Below the pieces are notes generated by a model. That model had not been told where the DNA came from and made no database searches. It saw only the letters and a list, made by a program, of their open reading frames with translations. From contig JAWKZV010000003.1 in the NCBI GenBank assembly GCA_041395745.1, positions 521,229-585,228 on the forward strand: a stretch of DNA of 64,000 bases, written 5' to 3'. Each line of letters begins with the position of its first letter. The stretch's first letter is position 1. The position numbers and the translations under genes are program-made. The DNA comes from Porticoccus sp041395745. GTDB taxonomy: Bacteria > Pseudomonadota > Gammaproteobacteria > Pseudomonadales > Porticoccaceae. This document shows positions 27,776-37,056 of this stretch, piece after piece.

Positions 27776-28159
27776 TCAGGGCAACGCCCCATCGCAACTG
27801 AGTTCGTCAGTTTTGTGAGAGAAGCGATCTATCAGTGCAGCCAGGTTCCTCATATCCTCAAGACTGAGGTCAACGATCTGGCAACCGGCCCAGAGCCTAT
27901 CCTGCTGCCCCATCGCACGCGTCCACAAACAGTCCATAACCAGATTGACGGGAGAAAGGATGTCGGTATGGGACAACGGTCGCAGTTGCACCTGATAGAG
28001 GTGGTCCGGCTGCAACGACATCTCGCCCATCATCAACAACCCCTCGGTGTGAATATTGACCAGCAACCCCAAGCTGTTGCCAGAAGGTATTTCCACCAGC
28101 TCGACCTGAAGATCGAGCTGGTGGCGGGGCAGGCGGCGACGATCGCTCTCAGATGACAT
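27776..28159 (-). CDS. PilZ-domain c-di-GMP-binding protein
   Basis: 127 residues. The N-terminal RRRLPRHQLD fits the RxxxR arginine motif and NIHTEGLLM the [D/N]xSxxG motif of PilZ domains, so c-di-GMP binding is plausible although the Ser position is Thr. The gene overlaps the end of the DUF1631 gene by 11 bases. In relatives the two occur together or are fused, suggesting they act as a pair. Confidence 0.85.
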   Translation of the reverse strand: MSSESDRRRLPRHQLDLQVELVEIPSGNSLGLLVNIHTEGLLMMGEMSLQPDHLYQVQLRPLSHTDILSPVNLVMDCLWTRAMGQQDRLWAGCQIVDLSLEDMRNLAALIDRFSHKTDELSCDGALP

Positions 28160-30440
28160 GCCTTTGGGCCCCCGCAGCAGCTCTAGCTCGCTCGTTCAGA
28201 TCTCCAAAGATGCTTTCCATGGTACGCTCAACAAGTGGTTTGGTGCCGGCATCAAGCATACGCAACTCACCACAAACAATCGCTTTGGCCAGCTCGTTGC
28301 CCGTCTTCATGCCGGATCGCTTGCCGGCCTGGTCCACAAACAGAAATTGCAGGCTGTTTGGGTTGAACCAGGCTACTTTTTCCCTGCGACCATCCCGATA
28401 CTCGAACCAAGTGCCAAACTCCATCAGCTTCAGCTTTTCTATCACAGTTTTTTCCCGATCACCCAGCTGAGAGATATCTGCACGCTCTCCAGCACGGCGC
28501 TCCGCCAGTCGCACAAGTTTGTTGCGCAGATCCTCAGGGGCAGGCTCAGGCTTGAGATTGCGCTCCCTCAACTGGTAGATGCGATCAATTGAGCGTTTCA
28601 GTTTCAACGCTTTGTCACTGGCATAGCCAATCATGTCGAATCCACACTGGATCATTGACTCGATCCACAGATAATGCTGTCGCCAGCGCAACCACTCCCC
28701 GGCAGAACCACTCAACTCCAGCCCCCACAGCATATCTTCCACCAGGCTGATGGACTGCCGCCAGGACTCACTCTCCTCACCGTGGCGCAACAATATATGC
28801 ACCATGTAATCAGTCCAGGGTTGCAGAAAGAAAAGCAACATGGCGGAAGGGATATTCCTGTCGGCAATGCGCTGACGCAACTCCCGGTTAACCCGTTGTT
28901 TCACCTCAATCAGGCGATCCTCGCCACGAGCGCGCTCCATAGCACGTTTTTCCAACAGCTTGATGCGCACTTCGACTTTTTGCACGTAGCCATTAAACGC
29001 CATCAGCAGGGAAGCAAACAGTCGTGTTTCCACATCAGGGGCATCGAGCACCTGTCGGACTGTAACGCGGATCTGCTCCAGCATATCGAACTGACAGGAG
29101 CCGTCATTACTGACCCATTGAGAGCCTGCATCTGCCAGCACATTCAGCAGCAGGCGCGCAGGATGCTCCTGATGCCGGAAAAAGTCGGTTTCGGTAAACG
29201 CCAGCTTCAGGAACGGGGTGTGCAGGTAACTGAGCAGCGCTTTGACGCAGTCGGGGATCTGTTCGTCATTAAGGATGTACTCGAATAGCATACCCACCAG
29301 ATCAATGGTACGGATGTCATCACCACCCATGGCGGGCGTTTCCGTGGCATGGGTAATCTGTTTCAGCTGATCAACCAGGGTTGATCTGGCACGGGCGATA
29401 TCGAGCGGCTTGATCTGGTTGGCAGCAGCCAAAAAATCAGCCGCCATCGCCTGCTCGTAATGCTGCAATTGCACCACCGCCTCGACCAACTGCCTTTCCG
29501 TGTACTGAAGAGGCTGTCCGGCGAGGGCCACACGCTCAGTCGACACCGAGGAAACAAGCCGCCGCTGCAATAACTGGATGCTGTCCAGCAACTGATTCTG
29601 GTATTCCCGGGACGGAAGCTCCCGGGAAGGAGGCGTAACTGCATATCCATCGGCTGCCACTATCTCCTGCAATACCGGAATCTGCTGCGCCTGTGTCCGT
29701 GCAGAGCGGCGGCGTGGCTCGGCTCCGGTGAAGCGGGCGGAATCTCCTTCTTTGGCCTTTTCCACCTGGTAACTGAGATTGGGCAACACCCCCAGCTCTA
29801 TCAGCTTGCCATTGGCCTGCATATACAGGTCGTCCAATTGAGGGATAAACAGTCGATCAAACAGTTTGTAGATCACCAGTCTTGCCGCCAACTGGATATC
29901 GGTGATGGCGAGGGATCGCTTCAATGCCTCACAGAAAGCACCGGGAGCAAGAGGAAGATTGTCTTCTTCAACTTTCTTGCCAGAAGCCAGTAGCGCCATC
30001 CGCTGTGCCAGCGACCAAAGGACTTCAACATTTTCCACTTCCGCCCGCTTGCGAATGGACGAAAGGGCCAGATCCTCTTCAACATCTTCATCACCCATCA
30101 AGGCCATATCACGGTGCGATGAGGGATGAAGGGGACGCCTTTCCTCGCCAGCCATTGATCCAGCCAGGTGACGGCCGGGCTCGGGAGCAGAAAAACGGTC
30201 GAAAGCCTCATCCAGGGAACGCAGAAAACAACGGGAGATTTCGTTGTGGCGGGCACTGATCTGGGAGCGTGCATGCAGAAATTCAAAGCCCTGCTCACCC
30301 TCGGAGGGCTTTTGGGCGTAATCGATCAGCCGATCATGAACGGTATGGAGAAACTGCTTGAAGGCGGCCCTGGACATTTCAAGGACCAGTTCGCGAATCA
30401 GGGCTACGCCCCGGTCGGAAAGCCCACGCCAGTTGTTCAT
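28149..30440 (-). CDS. DUF1631 family protein
   Basis: 763-residue cytoplasmic, mostly helical protein matching the DUF1631 family of Pseudomonas-like bacteria. Recognisable segments include FLHTVHDRLIDYAQ near the N-terminus, a central helical region with VGMLFEYILND, and the C-terminal GTWFEYRDGRREKVAW...LFVDQAGKR block. That block resembles PilZ-associated beta domains. No signal peptide or membrane segment is seen. It is paired with the downstream PilZ gene. Molecular function is unknown; a c-di-GMP-linked role is inferred. Confidence 0.85.
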   Translation of the reverse strand: MNNWRGLSDRGVALIRELVLEMSRAAFKQFLHTVHDRLIDYAQKPSEGEQGFEFLHARSQISARHNEISRCFLRSLDEAFDRFSAPEPGRHLAGSMAGEERRPLHPSSHRDMALMGDEDVEEDLALSSIRKRAEVENVEVLWSLAQRMALLASGKKVEEDNLPLAPGAFCEALKRSLAITDIQLAARLVIYKLFDRLFIPQLDDLYMQANGKLIELGVLPNLSYQVEKAKEGDSARFTGAEPRRRSARTQAQQIPVLQEIVAADGYAVTPPSRELPSREYQNQLLDSIQLLQRRLVSSVSTERVALAGQPLQYTERQLVEAVVQLQHYEQAMAADFLAAANQIKPLDIARARSTLVDQLKQITHATETPAMGGDDIRTIDLVGMLFEYILNDEQIPDCVKALLSYLHTPFLKLAFTETDFFRHQEHPARLLLNVLADAGSQWVSNDGSCQFDMLEQIRVTVRQVLDAPDVETRLFASLLMAFNGYVQKVEVRIKLLEKRAMERARGEDRLIEVKQRVNRELRQRIADRNIPSAMLLFFLQPWTDYMVHILLRHGEESESWRQSISLVEDMLWGLELSGSAGEWLRWRQHYLWIESMIQCGFDMIGYASDKALKLKRSIDRIYQLRERNLKPEPAPEDLRNKLVRLAERRAGERADISQLGDREKTVIEKLKLMEFGTWFEYRDGRREKVAWFNPNSLQFLFVDQAGKRSGMKTGNELAKAIVCGELRMLDAGTKPLVERTMESIFGDLNERARAAAGAQRHVI

Positions 30441-30551
30441 GACTCCGCCGCCACCTTTTTAAATATATGCAAGAGAATGGGTACCTAGGCGGGGGATAGT
30501 GTTATGAAATTGACGCAAATACAAGCCCATTCTGCCGAACGGCGGCGCGAC

Positions 30552-31061
30552 TCACTTTTGCGCCTGAATTTTGACCAATAGCGATTGCAACTGCCCCTTG
30601 ATACCCGGCTTCTGACCGGAAAGGGGCAGCCCCTGTCGCACCAGTTGTTCCGCCAACTGCAACTGCATCATGGCAAGATAATTAGTTGCCATCACCAGAT
30701 ACACTTCCGGCTCCGCGTGGTCGATACGCAGGGCGCGCTCTGCCACTGCATTTGACCGGTCGTACTCGCGACTGCGATTGAGCTGCCAGGCATCCTCCAG
30801 CAATGCCATTACCGCCGTGTTACCACTAACTGGCGCAGACACCGTGGGCTCGATGCGCTGACCAGAAGGCTGCTCCATGACCGGCGGCGGCTGCACCGGG
30901 GTTGTTGTACCACCTGTCTGCCGGGGCGGCTGGGTGACCGTTCCGGGCTGAGGGGAACCCGCTGGCCGTGATTCACTAACCGGAACGTACACCTGGGCAC
31001 AACCACTCAACAAGCCGAGCATCAACACCAGCGCAACGGGAAATAGCCTTTTCATCACCAT
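30552..31061 (-). CDS. TPR lipoprotein downstream of PBP1b
   Basis: 169 residues with a lipoprotein signal (lipobox LLSGC, Cys21), a Pro/Gln/Thr-rich linker (25-75), and one or two TPR-like helix pairs (ALLEDAWQLNRSREYDRSNA...). It overlaps mrcB by seven bases. ATG 31061 is used because AAGGA lies upstream; ATG 31055 in a TGATG overlap is also possible. The position suggests an outer-membrane lipoprotein assisting PBP1b, comparable to LpoB or the Pseudomonas activator LpoP. It is not clearly homologous to LpoB, so this is inference. Confidence 0.75.
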   Translation of the reverse strand: MVMKRLFPVALVLMLGLLSGCAQVYVPVSESRPAGSPQPGTVTQPPRQTGGTTTPVQPPPVMEQPSGQRIEPTVSAPVSGNTAVMALLEDAWQLNRSREYDRSNAVAERALRIDHAEPEVYLVMATNYLAMMQLQLAEQLVRQGLPLSGQKPGIKGQLQSLLVKIQAQK

Positions 31062-33379
31062 CCGAATTTATCCTTGAACCAGTCTATGACCCCGTCGAAG
31101 CTGGCGGGTCGGCAACTGCTGTACTGCTGTGGCTCACTGCCGTCGACGAAGGGCAGATAGCGGGCACCTTCGCACCCTTCCCAGCTCAGTAGCCCAGCAT
31201 AGGGCTCCACCCAATGGTAACTGACCCCATCCGGTTGGTGGAACACCATGGAACGGTTATCCAGACCGCCCATCACGTCGGTCCACAGTTGCAGTGCCCC
31301 CGTGCCGCCGGTGAGCGGCGTCTTGCCATTATCGTCCCGCCCCATCCAGACCACACTGAGGTAATTGCCGCTGAAACCAGCAAACCAGCTGTCCCGCTGA
31401 TCGTTGGTTGTACCGGTCTTGCCTGCTAACACCAGGGACTCAGGCAGTCGCCGGTAGGCGCTCTTGCCGGTGCCCTCGCGCAATACAACCTGCATGGCAT
31501 AGTGCAGGAGGTGCATTGTTTTGGGATCAAAGCGCTGCTCACCCTTGAAGGGGTAACGCTGCAAGGGCGTGTTAGTGGCGGTAAACACCGAATCAATCGC
31601 CCTCAACTGGGTATAAAAACCGTTGGCAGCGATGGTGTGGTAGAGCTGAGCCACTTCCACCGGCGACATGGACACCGCCCCTAGCAGCAGCGACGGCAAT
31701 TCGGGCAACGATTCCTGATATCCCAGTCGGTGAAGCACGTTCACCACTTTGCCAACGCCGATATCCAGTCCGAGCCTGGCAGCCGCCTGGTTATAGGATT
31801 GCCCCAGGGCCTGGTAGAGGGGCACAGGGCCATGACTCTCACGACCGAAGTTGCGCGGCTCCCAAACGTTGCCATCGGCCCCCTTCACTGACAGAGGCGA
31901 ATCATCGATCAGGCTGGCCAGGGTATAACGCACGGGCTGCTCCAGCGCGGCCAGGTAAACTGCCGGCTTGACGGTGGAACCGATCTGCCGCCGGGCGTCC
32001 AGGGCACGGTTAAAGCCGGCGTAGCCCGCCTGCCTGTCCCCGGCCATAGCCACCACTTCACCTGAGCCGACGCGCACAATCACCGCCGCACCCTGCAACT
32101 TTCCTGACTCGATGCGATAACCGCTCTCCAGGTTGGCGACACGACTGGCCATTTTCCCCTCCAGCATGCGCTGCACCTGGGGATCAAAATGGGTAAAGAT
32201 GCGCAACCCTTCGTTCTGCAGGTCATCCTCGTCGTACTGCTCCCGCAGGCGCCGTTTCACCAGTTCCAGAAAGGCTGGATACTGCCAGCGCCCGCCGCGA
32301 CCATTCTGGGCATCAACCACACCCAGAGGCTGCTGCTGGGCCCGCTGCGCCTGAGCGGAATCGATAACACCCTGCTCAGCCATCAGTCGCAACACCAGAT
32401 TTCGGCGTTGCAGAGCACGCTCCGGCTGGCGCCAGGGGTTGTAATAGGAAGCACCCTTGACCAGCCCGATCAGCAGCGCTACCTGATGCAGCTCCAGGTC
32501 TTCGACCGGGCGCTGGAAATAGTGGCGGCTGGCGAGACCAAAGCCATGGACAGCGCGATCCCCGGCCTGCCCCAGATAGACCTCGTTGATGTAGGTTTCA
32601 AGAATTTCCTGTTTGCTGAAATGAACTTCCAGCAACACCGACATGACGGCTTCCTGGAGTTTGCGCGACAGGGTTCTATGTTGGTTGAGGTAAAAGTTTT
32701 TCACCAACTGCTGTGTCAGGGTGCTGCCCCCCTGGGCGAGGCGACCCTCTTTCAGGTTGGCGACCATGGCGCGGGCGACACCGCGAAATGACAGACCGTG
32801 GTGCTCGTAAAAACCCTGGTCTTCCACTGCGACCAGACCGTCGGCCAGGTAGGGAGGCAGCTGGGTCAGTTGCACCAGCTCGCGATCTTCCTTGTGGGAG
32901 GGGTAGATGCCGCCGATCACCATCGGCTCCAGCCGCGCCAATGGCAGCGTGCCGCCATGGCTGTCGCTGAGCGAGGACACGCTGTTGCCGTTGAAAGAAA
33001 CTCTCATCAGGCGAGCCGGCTCGGAACCATCCCAGAACTCGAAGCCGCGGGAGTACAACTCTACCCGGCTACTGGCCACACTGTATTGCCCCGGTTCCTT
33101 GGCAGCCGAGACGCGCCGGTAACCCAGGTTGTCCAGCTCCCATTGCAATTGTTCACGACCGACGGATTGGCCCTGGTACAACTCCAGGGCACGGCTGTAG
33201 ACATGGGACGGCAGGGACCATTTGCGCCCGGAAAATTTCTGGTAGACCACCGCATCCAGGATCAACACGCCAACGACGCCGACGATCATCGCCAGAATCG
33301 ACAGCCGCCATAACCAGCGCCATCCGGATGGTGACTTGCGCTTGCCGCGTTTCTGTTTCTTGCGTCGTCTACTGACCAA
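31055..33379 (-). CDS. mrcB: Penicillin-binding protein 1B (MrcB)
   Basis: Bifunctional peptidoglycan glycosyltransferase/transpeptidase of 774 residues. A basic N-terminal cytoplasmic tail is followed by one membrane helix (about 25-45) and a UB2H domain (about 60-150). The GT51 domain has catalytic Glu186 in VEDQGFYEHHG and GGSTLTQQLVKN. The transpeptidase domain has STVK (Ser468), SYN (528-530) and KTG (654-656). All catalytic motifs are intact. It forms an operon with the TPR lipoprotein. Confidence 0.95.
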   Translation of the reverse strand: MVSRRRKKQKRGKRKSPSGWRWLWRLSILAMIVGVVGVLILDAVVYQKFSGRKWSLPSHVYSRALELYQGQSVGREQLQWELDNLGYRRVSAAKEPGQYSVASSRVELYSRGFEFWDGSEPARLMRVSFNGNSVSSLSDSHGGTLPLARLEPMVIGGIYPSHKEDRELVQLTQLPPYLADGLVAVEDQGFYEHHGLSFRGVARAMVANLKEGRLAQGGSTLTQQLVKNFYLNQHRTLSRKLQEAVMSVLLEVHFSKQEILETYINEVYLGQAGDRAVHGFGLASRHYFQRPVEDLELHQVALLIGLVKGASYYNPWRQPERALQRRNLVLRLMAEQGVIDSAQAQRAQQQPLGVVDAQNGRGGRWQYPAFLELVKRRLREQYDEDDLQNEGLRIFTHFDPQVQRMLEGKMASRVANLESGYRIESGKLQGAAVIVRVGSGEVVAMAGDRQAGYAGFNRALDARRQIGSTVKPAVYLAALEQPVRYTLASLIDDSPLSVKGADGNVWEPRNFGRESHGPVPLYQALGQSYNQAAARLGLDIGVGKVVNVLHRLGYQESLPELPSLLLGAVSMSPVEVAQLYHTIAANGFYTQLRAIDSVFTATNTPLQRYPFKGEQRFDPKTMHLLHYAMQVVLREGTGKSAYRRLPESLVLAGKTGTTNDQRDSWFAGFSGNYLSVVWMGRDDNGKTPLTGGTGALQLWTDVMGGLDNRSMVFHQPDGVSYHWVEPYAGLLSWEGCEGARYLPFVDGSEPQQYSSCRPASFDGVIDWFKDKFGW

Positions 33380-33487
33380 ACCGTGTTCCTCTCCAGGGGG
33401 ACAGCGCAGTGCCTGTCCACACCATCCTTTACTCTCTACCGGGGCCGGGCATAATAGCCGCCTGATTCACTTTCATAAACTGTCCCC

Positions 33488-34504
33488 ATGAGCCAATACC
33501 ACGTCTACGGCCTCGGCGCCGCTCTCGTCGACACAGAAATCGAAGTCACTGATCAGGATTTACAACAACTCCATGTGGACAAGGGACTGATGACTCTGGT
33601 GGACGAACAACGCCACCATCAATTGCTGGAACACCTGAGCCAACACCTGACCGCCTCAAAAAGGGCCAGTGGCGGATCGGCGGCCAACTCCATCATCGCT
33701 GTCAGCAGCTTTGGCGGCCAGGCCTTCTATTCCTGCAAGGTGGCTGATGACGAGCACGGCCACTTCTACCTGAACGATCTGTCCGCGGCCGGGGTTGACT
33801 ATCACCACAATGGCAAACTGGCGGACGGCATCACCGGCAAGTGCCTGGTATTGATCACGCCGGATGCGGAACGTTCCATGAATACCTTTCTCGGCATCAG
33901 TGAAACGGTGTCGGAACAGGAGTTGCACCCGGAGGCCATTGCCAATTCACAGTACGTCTATCTGGAAGGTTATCTGGTCACGTCAGAGAGTGGCCGCGCC
34001 GCAGCGATTCGCGCCCGCGAAATTGCCGAACAGCACGGCGTCAGGACTGCTCTGAGCCTGTCTGATCCCGGCATGGTGAGATTCTTCCGGGAGGGACTGC
34101 AGCAGATGATCGGCCAGCGGGTCGACCTGCTGTTCTGCAATGAGGCGGAAGCTCTCGGCTGGACCGGTGCAGACTCCATCGAAACCGCCGCGCGCCAGTT
34201 GCTCGAGATTGCCAATAGCTTCGCCATTACGCTGGGCTCGGAAGGTGCACTGGTATGCGATGGCAATGAGTTTCACCGCATTCCCGCTCACGCCGTCACA
34301 GCCGTGGACACCAACGGCGCCGGAGACATGTTTGCCGGGGCTTTCCTCTATGCCATCACCCACGGCTACGATTACCCCACCGCTGGCCGGCTGGCCAGCC
34401 TGGCATCAGCAAACGTAGTCAGCCAGTTCGGGCCACGACTGCCGCTGAATCAGTATCCGGAAATTCTCAGCGCCTTTGAAAGCTCCGTGGCGTCAGGGTT
34501 CTAA
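33488..34504 (+). CDS. PfkB-family kinase, adenosine-kinase-like
   Basis: 338 residues of the ribokinase/PfkB fold. The N-terminal GGSAANSIIAVSSFGG and the C-terminal DTNGAGDMFAGAFLYA (catalytic Asp and anion hole) are complete. Pseudomonas relatives are annotated as adenosine kinase or inosine/guanosine kinase. The exact nucleoside substrate cannot be read from the sequence. It is divergent from mrcB and converges with the GGDEF/EAL gene with a four-base overlap. Confidence 0.85.
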   Translation: MSQYHVYGLGAALVDTEIEVTDQDLQQLHVDKGLMTLVDEQRHHQLLEHLSQHLTASKRASGGSAANSIIAVSSFGGQAFYSCKVADDEHGHFYLNDLSAAGVDYHHNGKLADGITGKCLVLITPDAERSMNTFLGISETVSEQELHPEAIANSQYVYLEGYLVTSESGRAAAIRAREIAEQHGVRTALSLSDPGMVRFFREGLQQMIGQRVDLLFCNEAEALGWTGADSIETAARQLLEIANSFAITLGSEGALVCDGNEFHRIPAHAVTAVDTNGAGDMFAGAFLYAITHGYDYPTAGRLASLASANVVSQFGPRLPLNQYPEILSAFESSVASGF

Positions 34505-37020
34505 CCGAGGTCGGCCAGTGGAAACGGCCTGGCTATCAGATAACCTTGGGCATAATCGACACCGATTTCCTGGAGCATAGAAAGCTGACTGCTATTTTCC
34601 ACGCATTCAGCGATGGTGGATATGCCCATGATATGGCCGAGGTGGTTGATGGTGCTGACCATGGAGTAATCCACTTCGTTCAGCTCCATATTGCGGATGA
34701 AACTACCGTCGATTTTCAGGTAGTCCACCGGCAGCTCTTTCAGGTAACCCAGTGACGAGAGACCGCTGCCAAAATCGTCCAGCGAGAAATAGCAGCCTAG
34801 ATCCTTGAGAGCATGGATCAGCTCCATGGCCCGGTCAAAATGGCGAATGGCAGCAGTTTCAGTGACTTCGAACTGCAGCCTTGATGGGCTTACACCGGTA
34901 GTCTGGAACTTATCGATAATGAAATCCTTAAGCCCCTCATCCCCCACCGTATTACCGGAAAGATTTACCGCAAAGCGCTGTTCTTTGTCTGCATTGTGCT
35001 GCAGGTGGTCGAAAATCCGGTTCAACACCCAGCGATCAATGTCTTCCACCAGACCGTAGTGCTCTGCCACTGGAATGAACTTGCCCGGTGGCACAATATT
35101 GCCCTCCCGGTCGACCATGCGCACCAATGCCTCGTAATGACGCACCTTTGATGCACGACCTTCCCGTACCGGCACAATCGGCTGACAATAGAGAACGAAA
35201 CGGTCTTCTTCCAGGGCTTCAGAGATAATAGGAATCCACTGGGCGATGCTCTGCCGCTGACTCACCTCTACATTGCGGTAGTTGAAATTGATTCGGTTGC
35301 GGCCCGATTCCTTTGCGGTGGCGCAGGAAGTGCCCGCCGCCACAAGCACATCGATTTCCGACGTGGTACTGCGATCAATCACCTTGGCGCCGATACTGGC
35401 ACCCACCTTGAGACGTCGCTCACCCCAGGGGAAGCTGAACTCCTTAATCTGCCAGAGCAGCTGCTCAGCCACCTCGCGACTCTCATCGACACTGCGGTCA
35501 TTGATCAACAGGGCAAATTCATCATTGCCGATGCGTGCTACCACATCCCGGGGACCCGCCTGTTTTTCCAGCATCCGGGCAAACTGGCAAAGCAGCTCGT
35601 CGCCAGCATTGTGGCCACAGGTATCATTGATTACCGAAAAGTTATACAGGTCGATATACAACAGGGTATGGGTAGTTTCGGCGGAGTGGGCGGCGTCGAT
35701 AGCCTTGAGTATTTCATTTTCCAGCAAACGGCGGTTGGCAAGCTGAGTCAATGGGTCGTGGGTTGCCTGCCAGGTCAGCCTGGTCGATACACGTCGGGCC
35801 TCGCTGATGGACCGGAACACCAATACCGTCCCGGTAATCTCGTTGAGCCGATTGCGCAGGGGGGTGGCGGTGGCCACTACCTGCAGGGGCTGCTGTCCCG
35901 GTACTTTCAGCAAGGTGTTTTCCGGTACAGCTATTGTCTTACCCCTTGCCAAGGCTGCCAAACACGGAGATTCCACCCCATCACCACTTTCGCTGATCAG
36001 CGCCATCAGCTCGCCCACATAGCGGTTCGGCTGGGGATCATTCACCCCCAGCAATTCCATGCCGATCGGATTCAGGTGCTCCACCAGGCCATGGCGATCC
36101 GTGAGCAGGATGCCATCCACTACTTGGCTGAACACCGCACTGAGCAATTTGCGCTGGTGGAACAACGCCTCCAGATTAGCAGACTCCAGCGTGACATCCT
36201 GCAAGAGCACCACCCAGCCGCCCCGCTGGGTCGCAGAGGGGAAACAACTGGCACGCAAAGCAAGACTCTCACCGTCAGCGGTGGCCCCTTCCTGAATATA
36301 CGCAGCGTCTGTTTCCGGCGGCCCTTCAAGGGCCAGCTTGAGATTGACATCAGCCTCGCCACTTAGCCCGGGCAGCAATACCCGCAACGGACGATTCTGC
36401 AATTGCTGGCAGCTATAGCCAAACAGGTGTTGGAGAGACTCATTGGCATCTACAATCAATTGCTGTCCATCGAGTACCAGCATCGGCAAACGCGCCCCCT
36501 CCATGTACACGGGACAGCGCTCGGACTGCAACGGAGTGGCAGGAGGTTCGCGTCGGGGAGGATGGCTAACGACCGTATTAAAAGGCGCTTCATCTATCTG
36601 CACCATACAGCAGTCGCCCAACTCCGACAGACTCAGGGGGGTGAACTGCACCCGATTCAGGGGCATCTGGCGGGGGCTGCCTGCCATCACCACTTCCAGA
36701 TTGTCCAGGCATTCGGGCTGGCGCAACTGGTCCCAAGTGGTAATACGCCCTTGATAGAGAGCATCATCCACAGCCTCGGCAAATGCCGTTCCCACCAAGC
36801 CGGGAAATATTGTGTCGTAGGGACGGTCGGCGACATCCTGTCCGGACAGCCCCGTCCAGTCGGATAGCCAGTGATTCCAGAAACGGATGCGCAATCGGCT
36901 ATCCAGCAGAACGACCCCGAGGCCCTGGTGTTCCAGCATCGCCACTGCGAACTCGGAAGAAAGCGAGGAGGACGCATGAAATAGCGCAGATAGGTCTGTA
37001 TTCACAGTCTGTCCCACCAC
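34501..37020 (-). CDS. PAS-PAS-GGDEF-EAL signalling protein, probable c-di-GMP phosphodiesterase
   Basis: 839 residues from GTG 37020 (GGGAGG five bases upstream). There are three PAS-like segments (about 25-110, 170-270 and 290-400), a GGDEF domain (about 425-580) and an EAL domain (about 590-835). The cyclase signature is altered to RIGNDEF, with Asn for the second Gly, so synthase activity is doubtful. The EAL domain keeps YEALVRM, NLSGNTVGD, FEVTETAA, LDDFGSGLSS and YLKIDGSF, so phosphodiesterase activity is likely. No membrane helix was found; sensing is probably cytoplasmic via PAS. Confidence 0.9.
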   Translation of the reverse strand: MVGQTVNTDLSALFHASSSLSSEFAVAMLEHQGLGVVLLDSRLRIRFWNHWLSDWTGLSGQDVADRPYDTIFPGLVGTAFAEAVDDALYQGRITTWDQLRQPECLDNLEVVMAGSPRQMPLNRVQFTPLSLSELGDCCMVQIDEAPFNTVVSHPPRREPPATPLQSERCPVYMEGARLPMLVLDGQQLIVDANESLQHLFGYSCQQLQNRPLRVLLPGLSGEADVNLKLALEGPPETDAAYIQEGATADGESLALRASCFPSATQRGGWVVLLQDVTLESANLEALFHQRKLLSAVFSQVVDGILLTDRHGLVEHLNPIGMELLGVNDPQPNRYVGELMALISESGDGVESPCLAALARGKTIAVPENTLLKVPGQQPLQVVATATPLRNRLNEITGTVLVFRSISEARRVSTRLTWQATHDPLTQLANRRLLENEILKAIDAAHSAETTHTLLYIDLYNFSVINDTCGHNAGDELLCQFARMLEKQAGPRDVVARIGNDEFALLINDRSVDESREVAEQLLWQIKEFSFPWGERRLKVGASIGAKVIDRSTTSEIDVLVAAGTSCATAKESGRNRINFNYRNVEVSQRQSIAQWIPIISEALEEDRFVLYCQPIVPVREGRASKVRHYEALVRMVDREGNIVPPGKFIPVAEHYGLVEDIDRWVLNRIFDHLQHNADKEQRFAVNLSGNTVGDEGLKDFIIDKFQTTGVSPSRLQFEVTETAAIRHFDRAMELIHALKDLGCYFSLDDFGSGLSSLGYLKELPVDYLKIDGSFIRNMELNEVDYSMVSTINHLGHIMGISTIAECVENSSQLSMLQEIGVDYAQGYLIARPFPLADLG

Positions 37021-37056
37021 TTAACCTCCCTCGCTAGAACCAACATCCTGACTCAT

